DNA from: Polaribacter ponticola
GTDB taxonomy: Bacteria > Bacteroidota > Bacteroidia > Flavobacteriales > Flavobacteriaceae
Length of the DNA: 64,000 nt
Assembly: GCF_026191475.2 (NCBI RefSeq)
Contig: NZ_JAOSLC020000003.1
Location: 1,457,001-1,521,000 of the forward strand
Direction of reading: 5' to 3'
Shown: positions 31,001-37,711 of the stretch, piece after piece
Layout of the letters: the number at the start of each line of letters is the position of its first letter
How positions within the stretch are numbered: the stretch's first letter is position 1
Made by a program: the position numbers and the translations under genes
Notes under the pieces: generated by a model
Databases searched by the model: none
The model's input: only the letters and a program-made list of their open reading frames with translations
Told to the model about the DNA's origin: nothing

Positions 31001-31155
31001 GAGTTTGGGTCTGTATCCCAATTTGTATTATTAGTCCAATTATCGCCATCTGTAGCATTGTATAAATCTATTAACGCTTGTCTTTCTGTTTGAGAAACTT
31101 GCGCATGAAAGGCTAAACTAAATAGCGTAAGGAAAAGTAGTAATTTTAGTTTCAT
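25054..31155 (-). CDS. giant secreted leucine-rich-repeat protein with Ig-like and type IX sorting domains
   Basis: About 2,033 residues from the ATG at 31155, which gives signal peptide MKLKLLLFLTLFSLAFHAQ (an open frame reaches 31182). The body is six modules. Each starts with a plant-type LRR cap (ERQALIDLYNATDGDNW, EREALKKLYANKSY, SEREALIAVYESIGGGDRF twice, EREALIALYNNTKGTDW, EIQALVDMYNNLDGANW), followed by leucine-rich repeats of the LxxLxLxxNxLxxLP type. Near the C-terminus is an Ig-like domain (EYQWYKNGSKITEATNK ... DNGYYFCYV), then a type A sorting tail (LFPNPVNDILQI ... LPKGIYLMNI ... KRIVKK), marking export by the type IX system. Two central modules are DNA-identical copies. Likely an adhesin or ligand-binding surface protein; the ligand is unknown. 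Confidence 0.93.
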   Translation of the reverse strand: MKLKLLLFLTLFSLAFHAQVSQTERQALIDLYNATDGDNWTNNTNWDTDPNSTSDVATWQGVTVTLVNGQQHVTRINLNTNNLLGTLPDVTNLSELLRLEIANNLISDVLDITKFPNTLSVLRLSNNALTGSFPDFSSLTNLNVLYLDNLKVTGTVSENNFPNAITGIVIGNNDISGSLDLSVFNSLSTLLVNDSDIDFLKVPNSLSNGLSTKNTPKLVFIESATPANFINLTSDRFDLGLRIVAYDQADKTATPNALEREALKKLYANKSYTYANTIKNGTNDTEWLEIEVINGETRVTEIHTTSLAINGAMPSEIGAFTELTHLHIPSSGINSIATEIKNATKLKELYLNNNSITAIPTDFYDLVNLKILNISNNQIPSLDSKLGDFTSLEELYFSNTQVDVIPTTIGNLKKLQILEFANTKITLLPPEIGGLVELTRLVAAPNSIASIPSEFGQLAKLTYLDFANCELSNTPAAFANLKELETLYLNNNQIQVVAGLGGFTKLKALRLHNNRLGEDNPNFNTDLPEDMSDLVLLEELTLNNNQLKKLPANIGNLIKLTKLPLNTNRLSILPNSIGGLTSLEELNLVGNKLTVLPDEITNITSLKKLELQSNEFTSLPSTIGNLSNLESINVNYQSKRENNVTIKTLTSIPASTKDLIKLVTFYSVGNKITGLVDLSGTDVLHQLNVSDNEISDLKLGGYPTGFQSRSYNVRQNPFITCIEVPTADITKWEAIQRDNGVALSDSCTGFRVPQSEREALIAVYESIGGGDRFTLNNWDTDTSRLTNVGSWVGVTTALIDGQKHVTKLSLSNQDTQGDVSPLIKDLPELTELDLSGSIYVNQSENIQSLPKEIGLLSKLERFTMTYQDLTSLPEEIGDLDNLTYLFLRSNQLTTLPSGIGGMAKLEELYLHGQVEHKSGGVATLTSLPEEIGNIATLKKLELSSNGLISLPIGIGNFASLEELNLVGNKLTVLPDEITNITSLKKLELQSNEFTSLPSTIGNLSNLESINVNYQSKRENNVTIKTLTSIPASTKDLIKLVTFYSVGNKITGLVDLSGTDVLHQLNVSDNEISDLKLGGYPTGFQSRSYNVRQNPFITCIEVPTADITKWEAIQRDNGVALSDSCTGFRVPQSEREALIAVYESIGGGDRFTLNNWDTDTSRLTNVGSWVGVTTALIDGQKHVTKLSLSNQDTQGDVSPLIKDLPELTELDLSGSIYVNQSENIQSLPKEIGLLSKLERFTMTYQDLTSLPEEIGDLDNLTYLFLRSNQLTTLPSGIGGMAKLEELYLHGQVEHKSGGVATLTSLPEEIGNIATLKKLELSSNGLNNIPSSINNLINLDNLNISYNNISGYLNISNLDKLDNLNIRYNNLNGLKMNLSPTAFGGTNGSYSIKLKRNALGCIEVPSDELVSWQLSGVNEEKGYLDNGVIYSDNCSAVTTNAIPDIEREALIALYNNTKGTDWKNDLSGSYNGVTWVADATQKRNVGAWFGVTTAIINGQKHVTKVELNSNKLDGTIPSVIKNLTQLKELDFNNNSVSEIASEIGELTNLEQLTFTSQYNSTNAEYVLKTIPEEINNITSLKRLEMSSNQLEGNLDFSNLVNLTSLHISSNQITGLKIGLSPSVFDNVSHDGYRNNFSFSSNQYLNCIAVPQNTIADWEATTFAQQRPNIVWGLDCSAYNNVPEGEIQALVDMYNNLDGANWTNKTNWTGDLAKATINSPYNATKWQGVTTEIIDGAKHISSISLSNNKLKGEFSASFGNLSKLKYLQMSRNDLSGSIPASFGNLRVLEEIHLNNNQLTSLPSELSNLSNLKTVYFQDNELSGKVPDLSGITSLQTLYLSSNKFQFGDFEDEFTDYQNLTTFIYNPQAKVGVEEDKSFGTSGFTLDAEVNGVNNEYQWYKNGSKITEATNKTLEITEASATDNGYYFCYVTSTVVTGLTIRTENVTLTYDTALSVDNNEFSKAIKLFPNPVNDILQIRNSNNVAINKIEIFNILGKSVQVLKEPKTSINVSSLPKGIYLMNIVTEKGVTIKRIVKK
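27185..28279. repeat. 1,095-bp direct repeat inside the LRR gene, copy A
   Basis: Identical by eye to 28316-29410 (period 1,131 bp = 377 codons). The boundaries were found by comparing offset bases: identity begins at 27185 and ends at 28279, where the flanks diverge (AAAG against AAAC). I compared several lines throughout the copy and saw no mismatch. The period keeps the frame. Confidence 0.93.
28316..29410. repeat. 1,095-bp direct repeat inside the LRR gene, copy B
   Basis: Partner of 27185-28279, separated from it by a unique 36-bp spacer (28280-28315) coding for part of an LRR (FASLEEL is shared; LISLPIGIGN is unique). Perfect identity without synonymous change implies a very recent duplication or gene conversion. 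Confidence 0.93.
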
Positions 31156-31179
31156 AATGATTGTTTTTAGGGTAATTCC

Positions 31180-31187
31180 CAAATTTA
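31180..31187 (-). promoter_or_regulatory. -7 box for the LRR gene
   Basis: Minus-strand TAAATTTG, perfect TAnnTTTG, 25 bp before the ATG at 31155. Its centre is 35.0 bp from the centre of the palindrome at 31211-31226. Confidence 0.7.
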
Positions 31188-31210
31188 ATCATTAAACAAA
31201 CATTAGTAAA

Positions 31211-31226
31211 TACCTACTAGTAGGTA
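31211..31226. promoter_or_regulatory. 16-bp palindromic operator upstream of the LRR gene
   Basis: TACCTACTAGTAGGTA is a perfect palindrome. Its centre is 35 bp upstream of the -7 box centre, so about -41/-42 from the predicted start of transcription, the classical position for an activator touching RNA polymerase. A matching site at 32289-32304 has the same spacing. Confidence 0.7.
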
Positions 31227-31243
31227 TATTTTGCCTTTTACAA

Positions 31244-31395
31244 CTATTTAGACTGAAAAGCAATTGAGCACTTCACAAACTAATTAACACTCTAAACTAC
31301 AGTATTTTAACTTATATTTTTCAATACAATTTTTTAGTACATGCATCAAAAAAAATCTGCTCTTTTTTTATAGATGCATATTTTTTCTATTTCCT
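31244..31395 (-). pseudogene. decayed 3' remnant of a LuxR-type regulator gene
   Basis: The DNA resembles the 3' third of the intact regulator gene at 32332-33129. The stop codon and the last codons (SIAFQSK) are the same over 25 identical bases from 31244. Further up the frame reads VV-stop-SVN-stop-FVKC where the intact gene reads DVQNTNELIKY. A later segment with AGATGCATATTTTT matches the Lys-Tyr-Ala-Ser-Leu region of the intact gene, with a deletion between. No open frame remains. The 350-bp gap 31156-31504 holds this, the palindrome and the promoter, and no intact gene. Confidence 0.7.
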
Positions 31396-31504
31396 AAGTA
31401 AAAAAATACTCTTTTTTTAACTATAACAAATTATTATTTTTTAGAACTTATAAAACCCTTCTAAAAATTAAACAAAGCTATTATATACTTTAAAAAACAA
31501 CTTT

Positions 31505-32235
31505 TTAGGTTAATTCAAATGTTAAACACCCATCTGCAGTTATAGTAAAAGTAGAACTCCATGTATAATTACCACAAGTAGCTGTAAAACTATGTGACCC
31601 TTGTGAAAGTGTAAATATTGTACCTTCTGAACAACCATTTATTCCTTGAGTATAATATTGACTAATAGTTTTTGTGGTATTTCCATCAACAGTAATAGTA
31701 ATGTTTCCACACCCTTTATCCGATTTGACAAAAAAAGCAACCTTACCTTCAGTTGTTGAATTGTTTCCACCTCCTCCTCCTGAGTTACTTCCCGAACAAG
31801 GAAAATCACTCACAGGTGTATATGTAGATGGATTATTTGTAGATTGTGATATTTCATCCCAAGGAGCGAGAATTAAATTGCTTCCGCTTTTTGTAATTCT
31901 AAGTATACGTTCATCTCCATTATTATACAAAGTAAAAAAGGCAGTATTAGCATCTTCCCATCTTAAATCGGAATAAGTACCTCCAACAACATTGCCATTA
32001 GCACAAAATACGGGTACAGAATTACTTAAATCCATATAAGTATTACCAGATGATTTTAACCAATATCCATTCGACCAATTACTACTATTGCTATTCCCTG
32101 TATCTGATGGCGGATTATAAATATCAGAATCATCTTCTAATGTTTCACAACTAAAAAAAACTAAAAATAATGATAGTAGAAGTATTTTAAATCTATAAAA
32201 ATTATTCAACAGAAGTAATGTTTCATTTTTTTCAT
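31505..32235 (-). CDS. secreted lipoprotein of unknown function, start probably hidden by an A7 run
   Basis: The frame in the sequence as given starts at a TTG at 32209 and yields 234 residues with a lipoprotein signal (LLLSLFLVFFSC). An ATG at 32235 lies in another frame and is joined to this one if the A7 run (32226-32232) has one more A, giving MKKNETLLLLNNFYRF. I prefer this start because the palindrome is then 62 bp upstream, as in the LRR gene (63 bp). The mature part has a Ser/Asn-rich linker, a domain around SNGYWLKSSGNTYMDLS, a Gly5 linker near 145, and a C-terminal beta domain with four spaced Cys (VKSDKGCGN, NGCSEGT, TATCGNY, ADGCLTF). No family recognised. Confidence 0.75.
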
Positions 32236-32257
32236 GGCTTTATTTTTTTATTTTATC

Positions 32258-32265
32258 CAAAACTA
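32258..32265 (-). promoter_or_regulatory. -7 box for the lipoprotein gene
   Basis: Minus-strand TAGTTTTG, perfect TAnnTTTG. Its centre is exactly 35.0 bp from that of the palindrome at 32289-32304. Confidence 0.7.
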
Positions 32266-32288
32266 GAAAATAAAACTGCGTAAATCAA

Positions 32289-32304
32289 TACCTATTTATA
32301 GGTA
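32289..32304. promoter_or_regulatory. palindromic operator upstream of the lipoprotein gene
   Basis: TACCTAT-TT-ATAGGTA, 7-bp arms with a 2-nt centre. It shares the TACCTA/TAGGTA half sites and the following TATATTT with the site at 31211. It lies 28 bp after the stop of the LuxR-type gene at 32332, so the regulator gene and its presumed site are adjacent. Confidence 0.7.
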
Positions 32305-32331
32305 TATTTAAAATAAGTTACTTATAATAAA

Positions 32332-33129
32332 CTATTTAGACTGAAAAGCAATTGAGTACTTTATCAACTCATTCGTGTTCTGAACATCAAGTTTTTGCTT
32401 TATTTTTTTCCAATGCTCTCTTAAGGTATGTGTAGAAATAAAAAGTTCTTCTGCAATCTCTTTTTGTTTACCTCCTTTAGATAATAATTTTAAAACCTCT
32501 TTTTCTCTTTTTGTTAAAGATGCATATTTTTCTACATTCGATTTTATAAAATCATTTTCTTCTAGAGCTCTTTTAAAAGATTTTATTGTGTTTGCAATAT
32601 CTGTTGCAGATTTTTTAATTTCAATGATAGCATTACCATCTTCATCTAAACCTTTATAAGCAATTTCTGTACTTGTTTTGTTTTTTGGTTCTGCTTTTAA
32701 ATCAATCAATTTATGATTTAACCAATCTCGAGCTTCTTGTTCTGTTGCAAAGTGTTTAGGTTTAAAAACACTTGGGTTAGGTTCATCAAAAACACCCATA
32801 ACTTCCATATGAGAAAGCACGTCTTGTCCAACTACAAAAGCAATTGGATGATACCCCTCTTTATCAATTTTTATATACCCTTTTTCAAACCTTGGTCTTA
32901 AAATATTTATTTCTACCCAAATTTTTGTCTCATCATCTATTTGATGCTTAAAATTTTGTTGCAACCAGATAATTTGAATTGGATTAAATTTTTCTAAGCA
33001 ACTTAAATAAACTAACAACTCGCTTTTAAACTCTTCTATATTGTTAGGTGTAGATTTCCAATAATTAATAAACCTTTGGTTCTCTTCTTCAAATTTTATC
33101 TCTAAATAAGGGCCTTTATAAACATTCAT
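32332..33129 (-). CDS. LuxR-type transcriptional regulator with an unusual N-terminal domain
   Basis: 265 residues. The C-terminal ~65 form a LuxR/GerE HTH (ASLTKREKEVLKLLSKGGKQ, KEIAEELFISTHTLREHWKK, NTNELIKYSIAF). The N-terminal ~140 are not a receiver domain: the pattern YLEIKFEEENQRFINYWKST ... GYHPIAFVVGQDVLSHMEVM recalls the STAS/SpoIIAA-like domains found in flavobacterial proteins, which is inference. A basic linker (KSATDIANTIKSFKRALEEN) joins the two. Downstream on the same strand come a palindrome and the lipoprotein gene. A decayed relative lies upstream of the LRR gene. It is the natural candidate to bind both palindromes. Confidence 0.85.
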   Translation of the reverse strand: MNVYKGPYLEIKFEEENQRFINYWKSTPNNIEEFKSELLVYLSCLEKFNPIQIIWLQQNFKHQIDDETKIWVEINILRPRFEKGYIKIDKEGYHPIAFVVGQDVLSHMEVMGVFDEPNPSVFKPKHFATEQEARDWLNHKLIDLKAEPKNKTSTEIAYKGLDEDGNAIIEIKKSATDIANTIKSFKRALEENDFIKSNVEKYASLTKREKEVLKLLSKGGKQKEIAEELFISTHTLREHWKKIKQKLDVQNTNELIKYSIAFQSK

Positions 33130-33355
33130 ATTCTAAAAAAATCTCTACTTTTTTGTTTTTTATTATCCGTTCTAAATATAATTTTTCTTTTGCAAATACG
33201 AAAACAAAAATTAAATTAAGAGCAATAAAAAACCATAAAATTTATGAAAATCTTAAAAATTCTTATCTTATAAATATCATTGCTCAATTTATAGTAAAAA
33301 AGTATCTTTACAACTCAGTAAATATATTTTGTAACAAATCAATCAAACAGAAAAA

Positions 33356-34789
33356 ATGAAAGAGAAAAACGTTGCCGAAATTTTAAAATCGGATTCAGTT
33401 TTACAAGAAATAGCATTAAAGGGTTGGGTAAGAACTTTTAGAAGTAATCGTTTTATTGCCTTAAATGATGGTTCTACTATAAAAAATATACAGTGTGTTA
33501 TCGACTTTGAAAACACAGATGAAGAAACTCTAAAAAGAATTACTACAGGTGCTGCTATTGCCATAAAAGGTACAATAGTAGAAAGCCAAGGTAGAGGCCA
33601 AACCGTAGAAATTCAGGTATCTGAAATTACTATTTTAGGAGATTCAAATCCTGATGAATATCCAATTCAGCCTAAAAAACATAGTTTCGAATTTTTAAGA
33701 GAAAACGCGCATTTACGTACAAGAACTAATACATTTAGTGCAGTTATGAGAGTACGTTCTAAACTATCTTTTGCTGTGCATAAGTATTTTCAAGAAAATG
33801 ATTTTAACTACGTAAATACTCCAATAGTTACTGGTTCAGATGCAGAAGGAGCTGGTGAAATGTTTAGAGTTACTACTTTTGAAGACAACAAAGCTCCGCT
33901 TACAGAAGATGGAAAAATAGATTTTTCTAAAGATTTTTTTGGTAAAGAAACTAACTTAACAGTTTCTGGTCAATTAGAAGCAGAAGCTTATGCAATGTCT
34001 TTAGGTAAAGCGTATACTTTTGGACCAACTTTTAGAGCAGAAAACTCTAATACTACACGTCATTTAGCAGAATTTTGGATGATAGAGCCAGAAGTTGCAT
34101 TTATGGATTTAGATGGTAATATGGATTTGGCAGAAGACTTTATTAAATCTGTGATAAATGATGTTTTAGAAAATTGTAAAGACGATTTAGAATTTTTAGA
34201 TCAACGATTAACGCAAGAAGAAAAGAGTAAACCACAAGCTCAAAGAAGCGAAATGAGTTTACTTGAAAAATTACGTTTTGTTGCCGACAATAATTTTAAA
34301 CGTGTTTCATATACAGAAGCTATTGACATTTTAAGAAATTCTAAACCTAATAAAAAGAAAAAATTTCAATTTCCTATTAACGAATGGGGTGCTGATTTAC
34401 AATCTGAACATGAGCGTTTTTTAGTTGAAAAACACTTTAAATGTCCGGTAATTTTATTTGATTACCCTGCTAACATTAAAGCTTTTTACATGCGTTTAAA
34501 TGATGATGGAAAAACTGTTAGAGCAATGGATGTATTGTTTCCAGGAATTGGAGAAATTGTTGGTGGTGCACAAAGAGAAGAACGTTATGATGTTTTAATC
34601 GACAAGATGAAAGCCATGAACATAGATGAGAAAGAACTTTGGTGGTACTTAGATTTACGTAAATTTGGTTCTGCAGTACATTCTGGTTTTGGTTTAGGTT
34701 TTGAGCGTTTGGTTCAATTTACCACAGGAATGGGCAATATTAGAGATGTAATACCATTTCCTAGAACGCCACAAAACGCAGAATTTTAA
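33356..34789 (+). CDS. asnS: asparaginyl-tRNA synthetase
   Basis: Charges tRNA-Asn. 477 residues: N-terminal OB-fold anticodon-binding domain (~17-110, KGWVRTFRSNRFIALNDGS), then the class II catalytic core with motif 2 FGPTFRAENSNTTRHLAEFW and motif 3 GFGLGFERLVQF near the end. It is followed by a strong terminator. Marks the return to core genes after the accessory region. Confidence 0.97.
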   Translation: MKEKNVAEILKSDSVLQEIALKGWVRTFRSNRFIALNDGSTIKNIQCVIDFENTDEETLKRITTGAAIAIKGTIVESQGRGQTVEIQVSEITILGDSNPDEYPIQPKKHSFEFLRENAHLRTRTNTFSAVMRVRSKLSFAVHKYFQENDFNYVNTPIVTGSDAEGAGEMFRVTTFEDNKAPLTEDGKIDFSKDFFGKETNLTVSGQLEAEAYAMSLGKAYTFGPTFRAENSNTTRHLAEFWMIEPEVAFMDLDGNMDLAEDFIKSVINDVLENCKDDLEFLDQRLTQEEKSKPQAQRSEMSLLEKLRFVADNNFKRVSYTEAIDILRNSKPNKKKKFQFPINEWGADLQSEHERFLVEKHFKCPVILFDYPANIKAFYMRLNDDGKTVRAMDVLFPGIGEIVGGAQREERYDVLIDKMKAMNIDEKELWWYLDLRKFGSAVHSGFGLGFERLVQFTTGMGNIRDVIPFPRTPQNAEF

Positions 34790-34813
34790 AAAAATCATAA
34801 AATTGAATATTGT

Positions 34814-34845
34814 AAACGTCATTCCTAATAGAATGACGTTTTTAT
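34814..34845 (+). terminator. intrinsic terminator after asnS
   Basis: AAACGTCATTC / GAATGACGTTT (34814-34824 and 34831-34841) then T-rich. Confidence 0.85.
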
Positions 34846-34859
34846 TTTACGCTATTTCT

Positions 34860-34867
34860 TATATTTG
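34860..34867 (+). promoter_or_regulatory. -7 box immediately before rpoN
   Basis: TATATTTG, perfect TAnnTTTG. Its last base is only six positions before the ATG at 34873, so the transcript probably starts at or next to the start codon. Confidence 0.65.
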
Positions 34868-34872
34868 TGTAT

Positions 34873-36330
34873 ATGCTAAAGCAAAGTTTACAATACAAAC
34901 TCTTACAAAAATTATCTCCTCAACAAATTCAGTTGATGAAGTTAATACAATTGCCTACACAAGCTTTTGAGGAACGATTAAAACAAGAAATCGAAGAAAA
35001 CCCAGCATTAGACACTGGTAAAGAAGAATCAGATTCTTTTGATGAAGATTTATCAGATGAATATGATGATACTGGTAACGAGAAAATTGAGGCAGAAGAC
35101 ATCAATATTGATGAATATTTGAGTGATGATGAAATACCCAATTACAAAACACAAGCAAATAATTACTCTGCAGATGATGAAGAGAAAAATGTGCCTTATG
35201 CAGCTGGCACAACATTTCATCAATCTTTAAAAAACCAATTAAATACTTTTAGAATAGACGAAGAAGAACGAGCTATTGCAGAGTTTTTAGTAGGTAGTAT
35301 TGATGATAGCGGATACATTAGAAGAGAAATTATTGATTTAGTAGATGATTTAGCCTTTACAGCAAACGTATTTACCACAGAAGAAAAAGTAATTTCAGTT
35401 TTAACTAAAGTAGTTCATACACTCGATCCTGTTGGAGTTGGAGCAAGAGATTTAAAAGAGTGTTTAATTATACAATTAAAAAATAAAGAAAAAACCAAAA
35501 TTAGAAGTTTAACTATAAATATTTTAGAAGAAGCTTTTGATCATTTTGTAAAAAAACATTTTAAAAAATTACAAGAAAAGTTTAACATCTCTGAAAACGA
35601 GCTAAAAGAAGTTAATACAGAAATTTCTAAATTAAACCCAAAACCTGGTAGCTCTTATGCCGGGAATAATAAAATAGCCGAACAAATTGTTCCTGATTTT
35701 TCGATTAAAATTGTAGACGGTGTTTTAGATTTAACACTTAATTCTAGAAATGCTCCAGAATTACACATCTCTAGAGAATACAATAATATGCTCAAGGGAT
35801 ATCAAGAATCTACAGTAAAAAGTAAATCGCAAAAGGATGCAGTGTTTTTTATAAAACAAAAGTTAGACGCTGCTAAATGGTTTATTGATGCTATAAGACA
35901 AAGACAACAAACCCTTTTAATAACCATGAATACAATTATGCATTATCAATTAGAGTATTTTTTAACTGGCGATGAACGAAAGTTAAAACCTATGATTTTA
36001 AAGGATATTGCAGATCAAATAAACATGGATGTTTCAACTGTATCTAGAGTTGCAAATAGTAAGTATGTATCTACTCCTTATGGTACCAAGTTGATAAAAG
36101 TGTTCTTTTCTGAATCTATGAAAAACGATCAAGGAGAAGATGTTTCAACAAAAGAAATTAAGAAAATTTTAGAAACAGTTATAGCTGAAGAAAATAAAAG
36201 AAAGCCATTAACAGATGAGAAGTTATCTTTAATATTAAAGGAAAAAGGATATCCAATAGCTAGAAGAACAATAGCAAAATATAGAGAACAATTAGATTTA
36301 CCTGTTGCTCGATTAAGAAAAGAAATTTAG
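34873..36330 (+). CDS. rpoN: RNA polymerase sigma-54 factor
   Basis: Alternative sigma factor that needs enhancer-binding ATPases. The ATG at 34873 (MLKQSLQYKLLQKLSPQQIQ) is chosen; an in-frame GTG at 34867 lies inside the -7 box and is unlikely to be transcribed. Region I (Gln/Leu-rich, LSPQQIQLMKLIQLP), an acidic region II (~45-105), the core-binding region, the HTH (DVSTVSRVANSKYVSTPYGT) and the RpoN box ARRTIAKYREQLDLP near the end are all visible. 485 residues. The next gene starts at the last base of its stop codon. Confidence 0.95.
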   Translation: MLKQSLQYKLLQKLSPQQIQLMKLIQLPTQAFEERLKQEIEENPALDTGKEESDSFDEDLSDEYDDTGNEKIEAEDINIDEYLSDDEIPNYKTQANNYSADDEEKNVPYAAGTTFHQSLKNQLNTFRIDEEERAIAEFLVGSIDDSGYIRREIIDLVDDLAFTANVFTTEEKVISVLTKVVHTLDPVGVGARDLKECLIIQLKNKEKTKIRSLTINILEEAFDHFVKKHFKKLQEKFNISENELKEVNTEISKLNPKPGSSYAGNNKIAEQIVPDFSIKIVDGVLDLTLNSRNAPELHISREYNNMLKGYQESTVKSKSQKDAVFFIKQKLDAAKWFIDAIRQRQQTLLITMNTIMHYQLEYFLTGDERKLKPMILKDIADQINMDVSTVSRVANSKYVSTPYGTKLIKVFFSESMKNDQGEDVSTKEIKKILETVIAEENKRKPLTDEKLSLILKEKGYPIARRTIAKYREQLDLPVARLRKEI

Positions 36331-36929
36331 TGCGAATTCATAAAGTTATATCAACAATACTTCATCCAATTGTACTACCAACTATTGGAGTAATGTTGTA
36401 TTTTTTATTAATACCAAATAGCTTTAGAAGTAATCAAAAGTTTACCCTTTTAAGTATCGTATTTATTTGTACTTACCTAATACCTTTACTAGTCTTATTT
36501 GTTTTTAAAAAATTTAAAATTATTAAAAACTATCAAACAGAAAGCATAAAAGAGAGAAAATTACCAGTAGCTATAATGATTATAGTTTTTTATGTTTTAG
36601 GTAATACTATATATAATATTGCTAATTTAAGAGACTTAAGCATGTTATTTCATGCCAGCTCTTTAGGTTTATTTCTAATATATTTACTATTTAATTTAAA
36701 AATAAAAGCAAGTATACATTTATTATCATTTGGAATCTCAATCGGATTTTTCTTAATCTTAAGCTATACTTATAATCAAAGTATGCTACTAATAATAATT
36801 GTCTTATTATTTCTTTCTGGCATATTAGCAAGTGCCAGATTACATTTAAAAGCTCATAATAATAAAGAAATTTATCTTGGTTTTTTTATTGGAATAGCCT
36901 CTAGTTTAAGTATCCATTTTATATTATAA
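36330..36929 (+). CDS. polytopic membrane protein, phosphatase-like fold possible
   Basis: 199 residues with about six hydrophobic helices (VISTILHPIVLPTIGVMLYF, LLSIVFICTYLIPLLVLFVF, LPVAIMIIVFYVLGNTIYNI, LIYLLF, LLSFGISIGFFLILSY, LLIIIVLLFLSGILASARL). It starts with GTG overlapping the rpoN stop by one base, so it is translationally coupled to rpoN. The SGILASARLHLKAH segment resembles the last motif of PAP2-like phosphatases, but the earlier PSGH-type motif is not seen, so catalysis is doubtful. Its 3' end overlaps the convergent barrel gene by 6 bp. Confidence 0.7.
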   Translation: MRIHKVISTILHPIVLPTIGVMLYFLLIPNSFRSNQKFTLLSIVFICTYLIPLLVLFVFKKFKIIKNYQTESIKERKLPVAIMIIVFYVLGNTIYNIANLRDLSMLFHASSLGLFLIYLLFNLKIKASIHLLSFGISIGFFLILSYTYNQSMLLIIIVLLFLSGILASARLHLKAHNNKEIYLGFFIGIASSLSIHFIL

Positions 36930-37598
36930 TATATAAAAAATTAAGCCAAATTTTAAAATAGAAGAATTAATATCCTCACCATTTAAAGTTCCATTTTTAA
37001 AAATGGGAGTTAAACCGTAAAACAAATACGCATTGAACTCCGTATAACCTGCAGAAAATGTTAATCCGTATTGTAACTTCCTGTAAGCAGAAATATTTTT
37101 ATTTTCAAAATCTATTGCATTTTCGGTATATTGAAATTTATTGGTTAAATTATATAAAAATTTAACACCCGTATAAATACGCCAGAAATCATATTTTTTA
37201 GCAGTAGATGTTCTCCATCTAAATTCGATAGGAAACTCTAAATTATGTGCTTTAAAAACATTTGAACTAATATTTTTAGCATTATCAAATACTGTAATAT
37301 TGTTAGTTTCAGAAACTTTTAATTCGTGATTAAAAAAGTCGAATCCATAACCTACACCAAGAGCAAAAGAAATATTTCCGCTTTTAGATAAAATGAAATC
37401 TTTTAAAAACCCCGCAGAAATTGCATAGGAAAAACTACTTCTAGTTATAGTTGTAGGTTGCTTGCTAAACTGAGCATAAGTAATAGAAGCATAAATTTGA
37501 TCATCCGCATATTTATCACCCAATTGCAAAGAATCTTTTTGTGCATATAAACTTGAAGTAATGCAAACAAAAACAAAAAAGTAAATTATTTTATACAT
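36924..37598 (-). CDS. outer-membrane beta-barrel (porin-family) protein
   Basis: 224 residues from the ATG at 37598, which gives signal MYKIIYFFVFVCITSSLYAQ; the open frame reaches back to 37634. The mature part has alternating-residue strands (ISFALGVGYGFDFF, LEFPIEFRWRTS, IYTGVKFLYNLTN, LQYGLTFSAGYTEFNAYLFYG) typical of PorT/OMP_b-brl small barrels and ends ILKFGLIFYIL. It comes after the exbB-exbD cluster, from which a terminator separates it. In other flavobacteria a barrel gene of this kind often neighbours these genes (recollection). Confidence 0.8.
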   Translation of the reverse strand: MYKIIYFFVFVCITSSLYAQKDSLQLGDKYADDQIYASITYAQFSKQPTTITRSSFSYAISAGFLKDFILSKSGNISFALGVGYGFDFFNHELKVSETNNITVFDNAKNISSNVFKAHNLEFPIEFRWRTSTAKKYDFWRIYTGVKFLYNLTNKFQYTENAIDFENKNISAYRKLQYGLTFSAGYTEFNAYLFYGLTPIFKNGTLNGEDINSSILKFGLIFYIL

Positions 37599-37657
37599 AA
37601 ACAAATAACGGAATATAAATATACAATATTTCAATAACTACATTTTAAATTAAGGTA

Positions 37658-37690
37658 TAAAAAAAGGGTAATTCTAAAGAATTACCCTTT
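37658..37690 (-). terminator. intrinsic terminator after the exbD cluster
   Basis: AAAAGGGTAATTC / GAATTACCCTTTT hairpin (37661-37673 and 37678-37690) with T residues on the minus strand. Confidence 0.85.
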
Positions 37691-37711
37691 TAAATGATTT
37701 ATAAAAATTAA

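Noticed and set aside
33153..33359. 68-residue open frame before asnS
   Set aside because: Overlaps the promoter and start region of asnS, no ribosome-binding or family signal, composition of non-coding AT-rich DNA.
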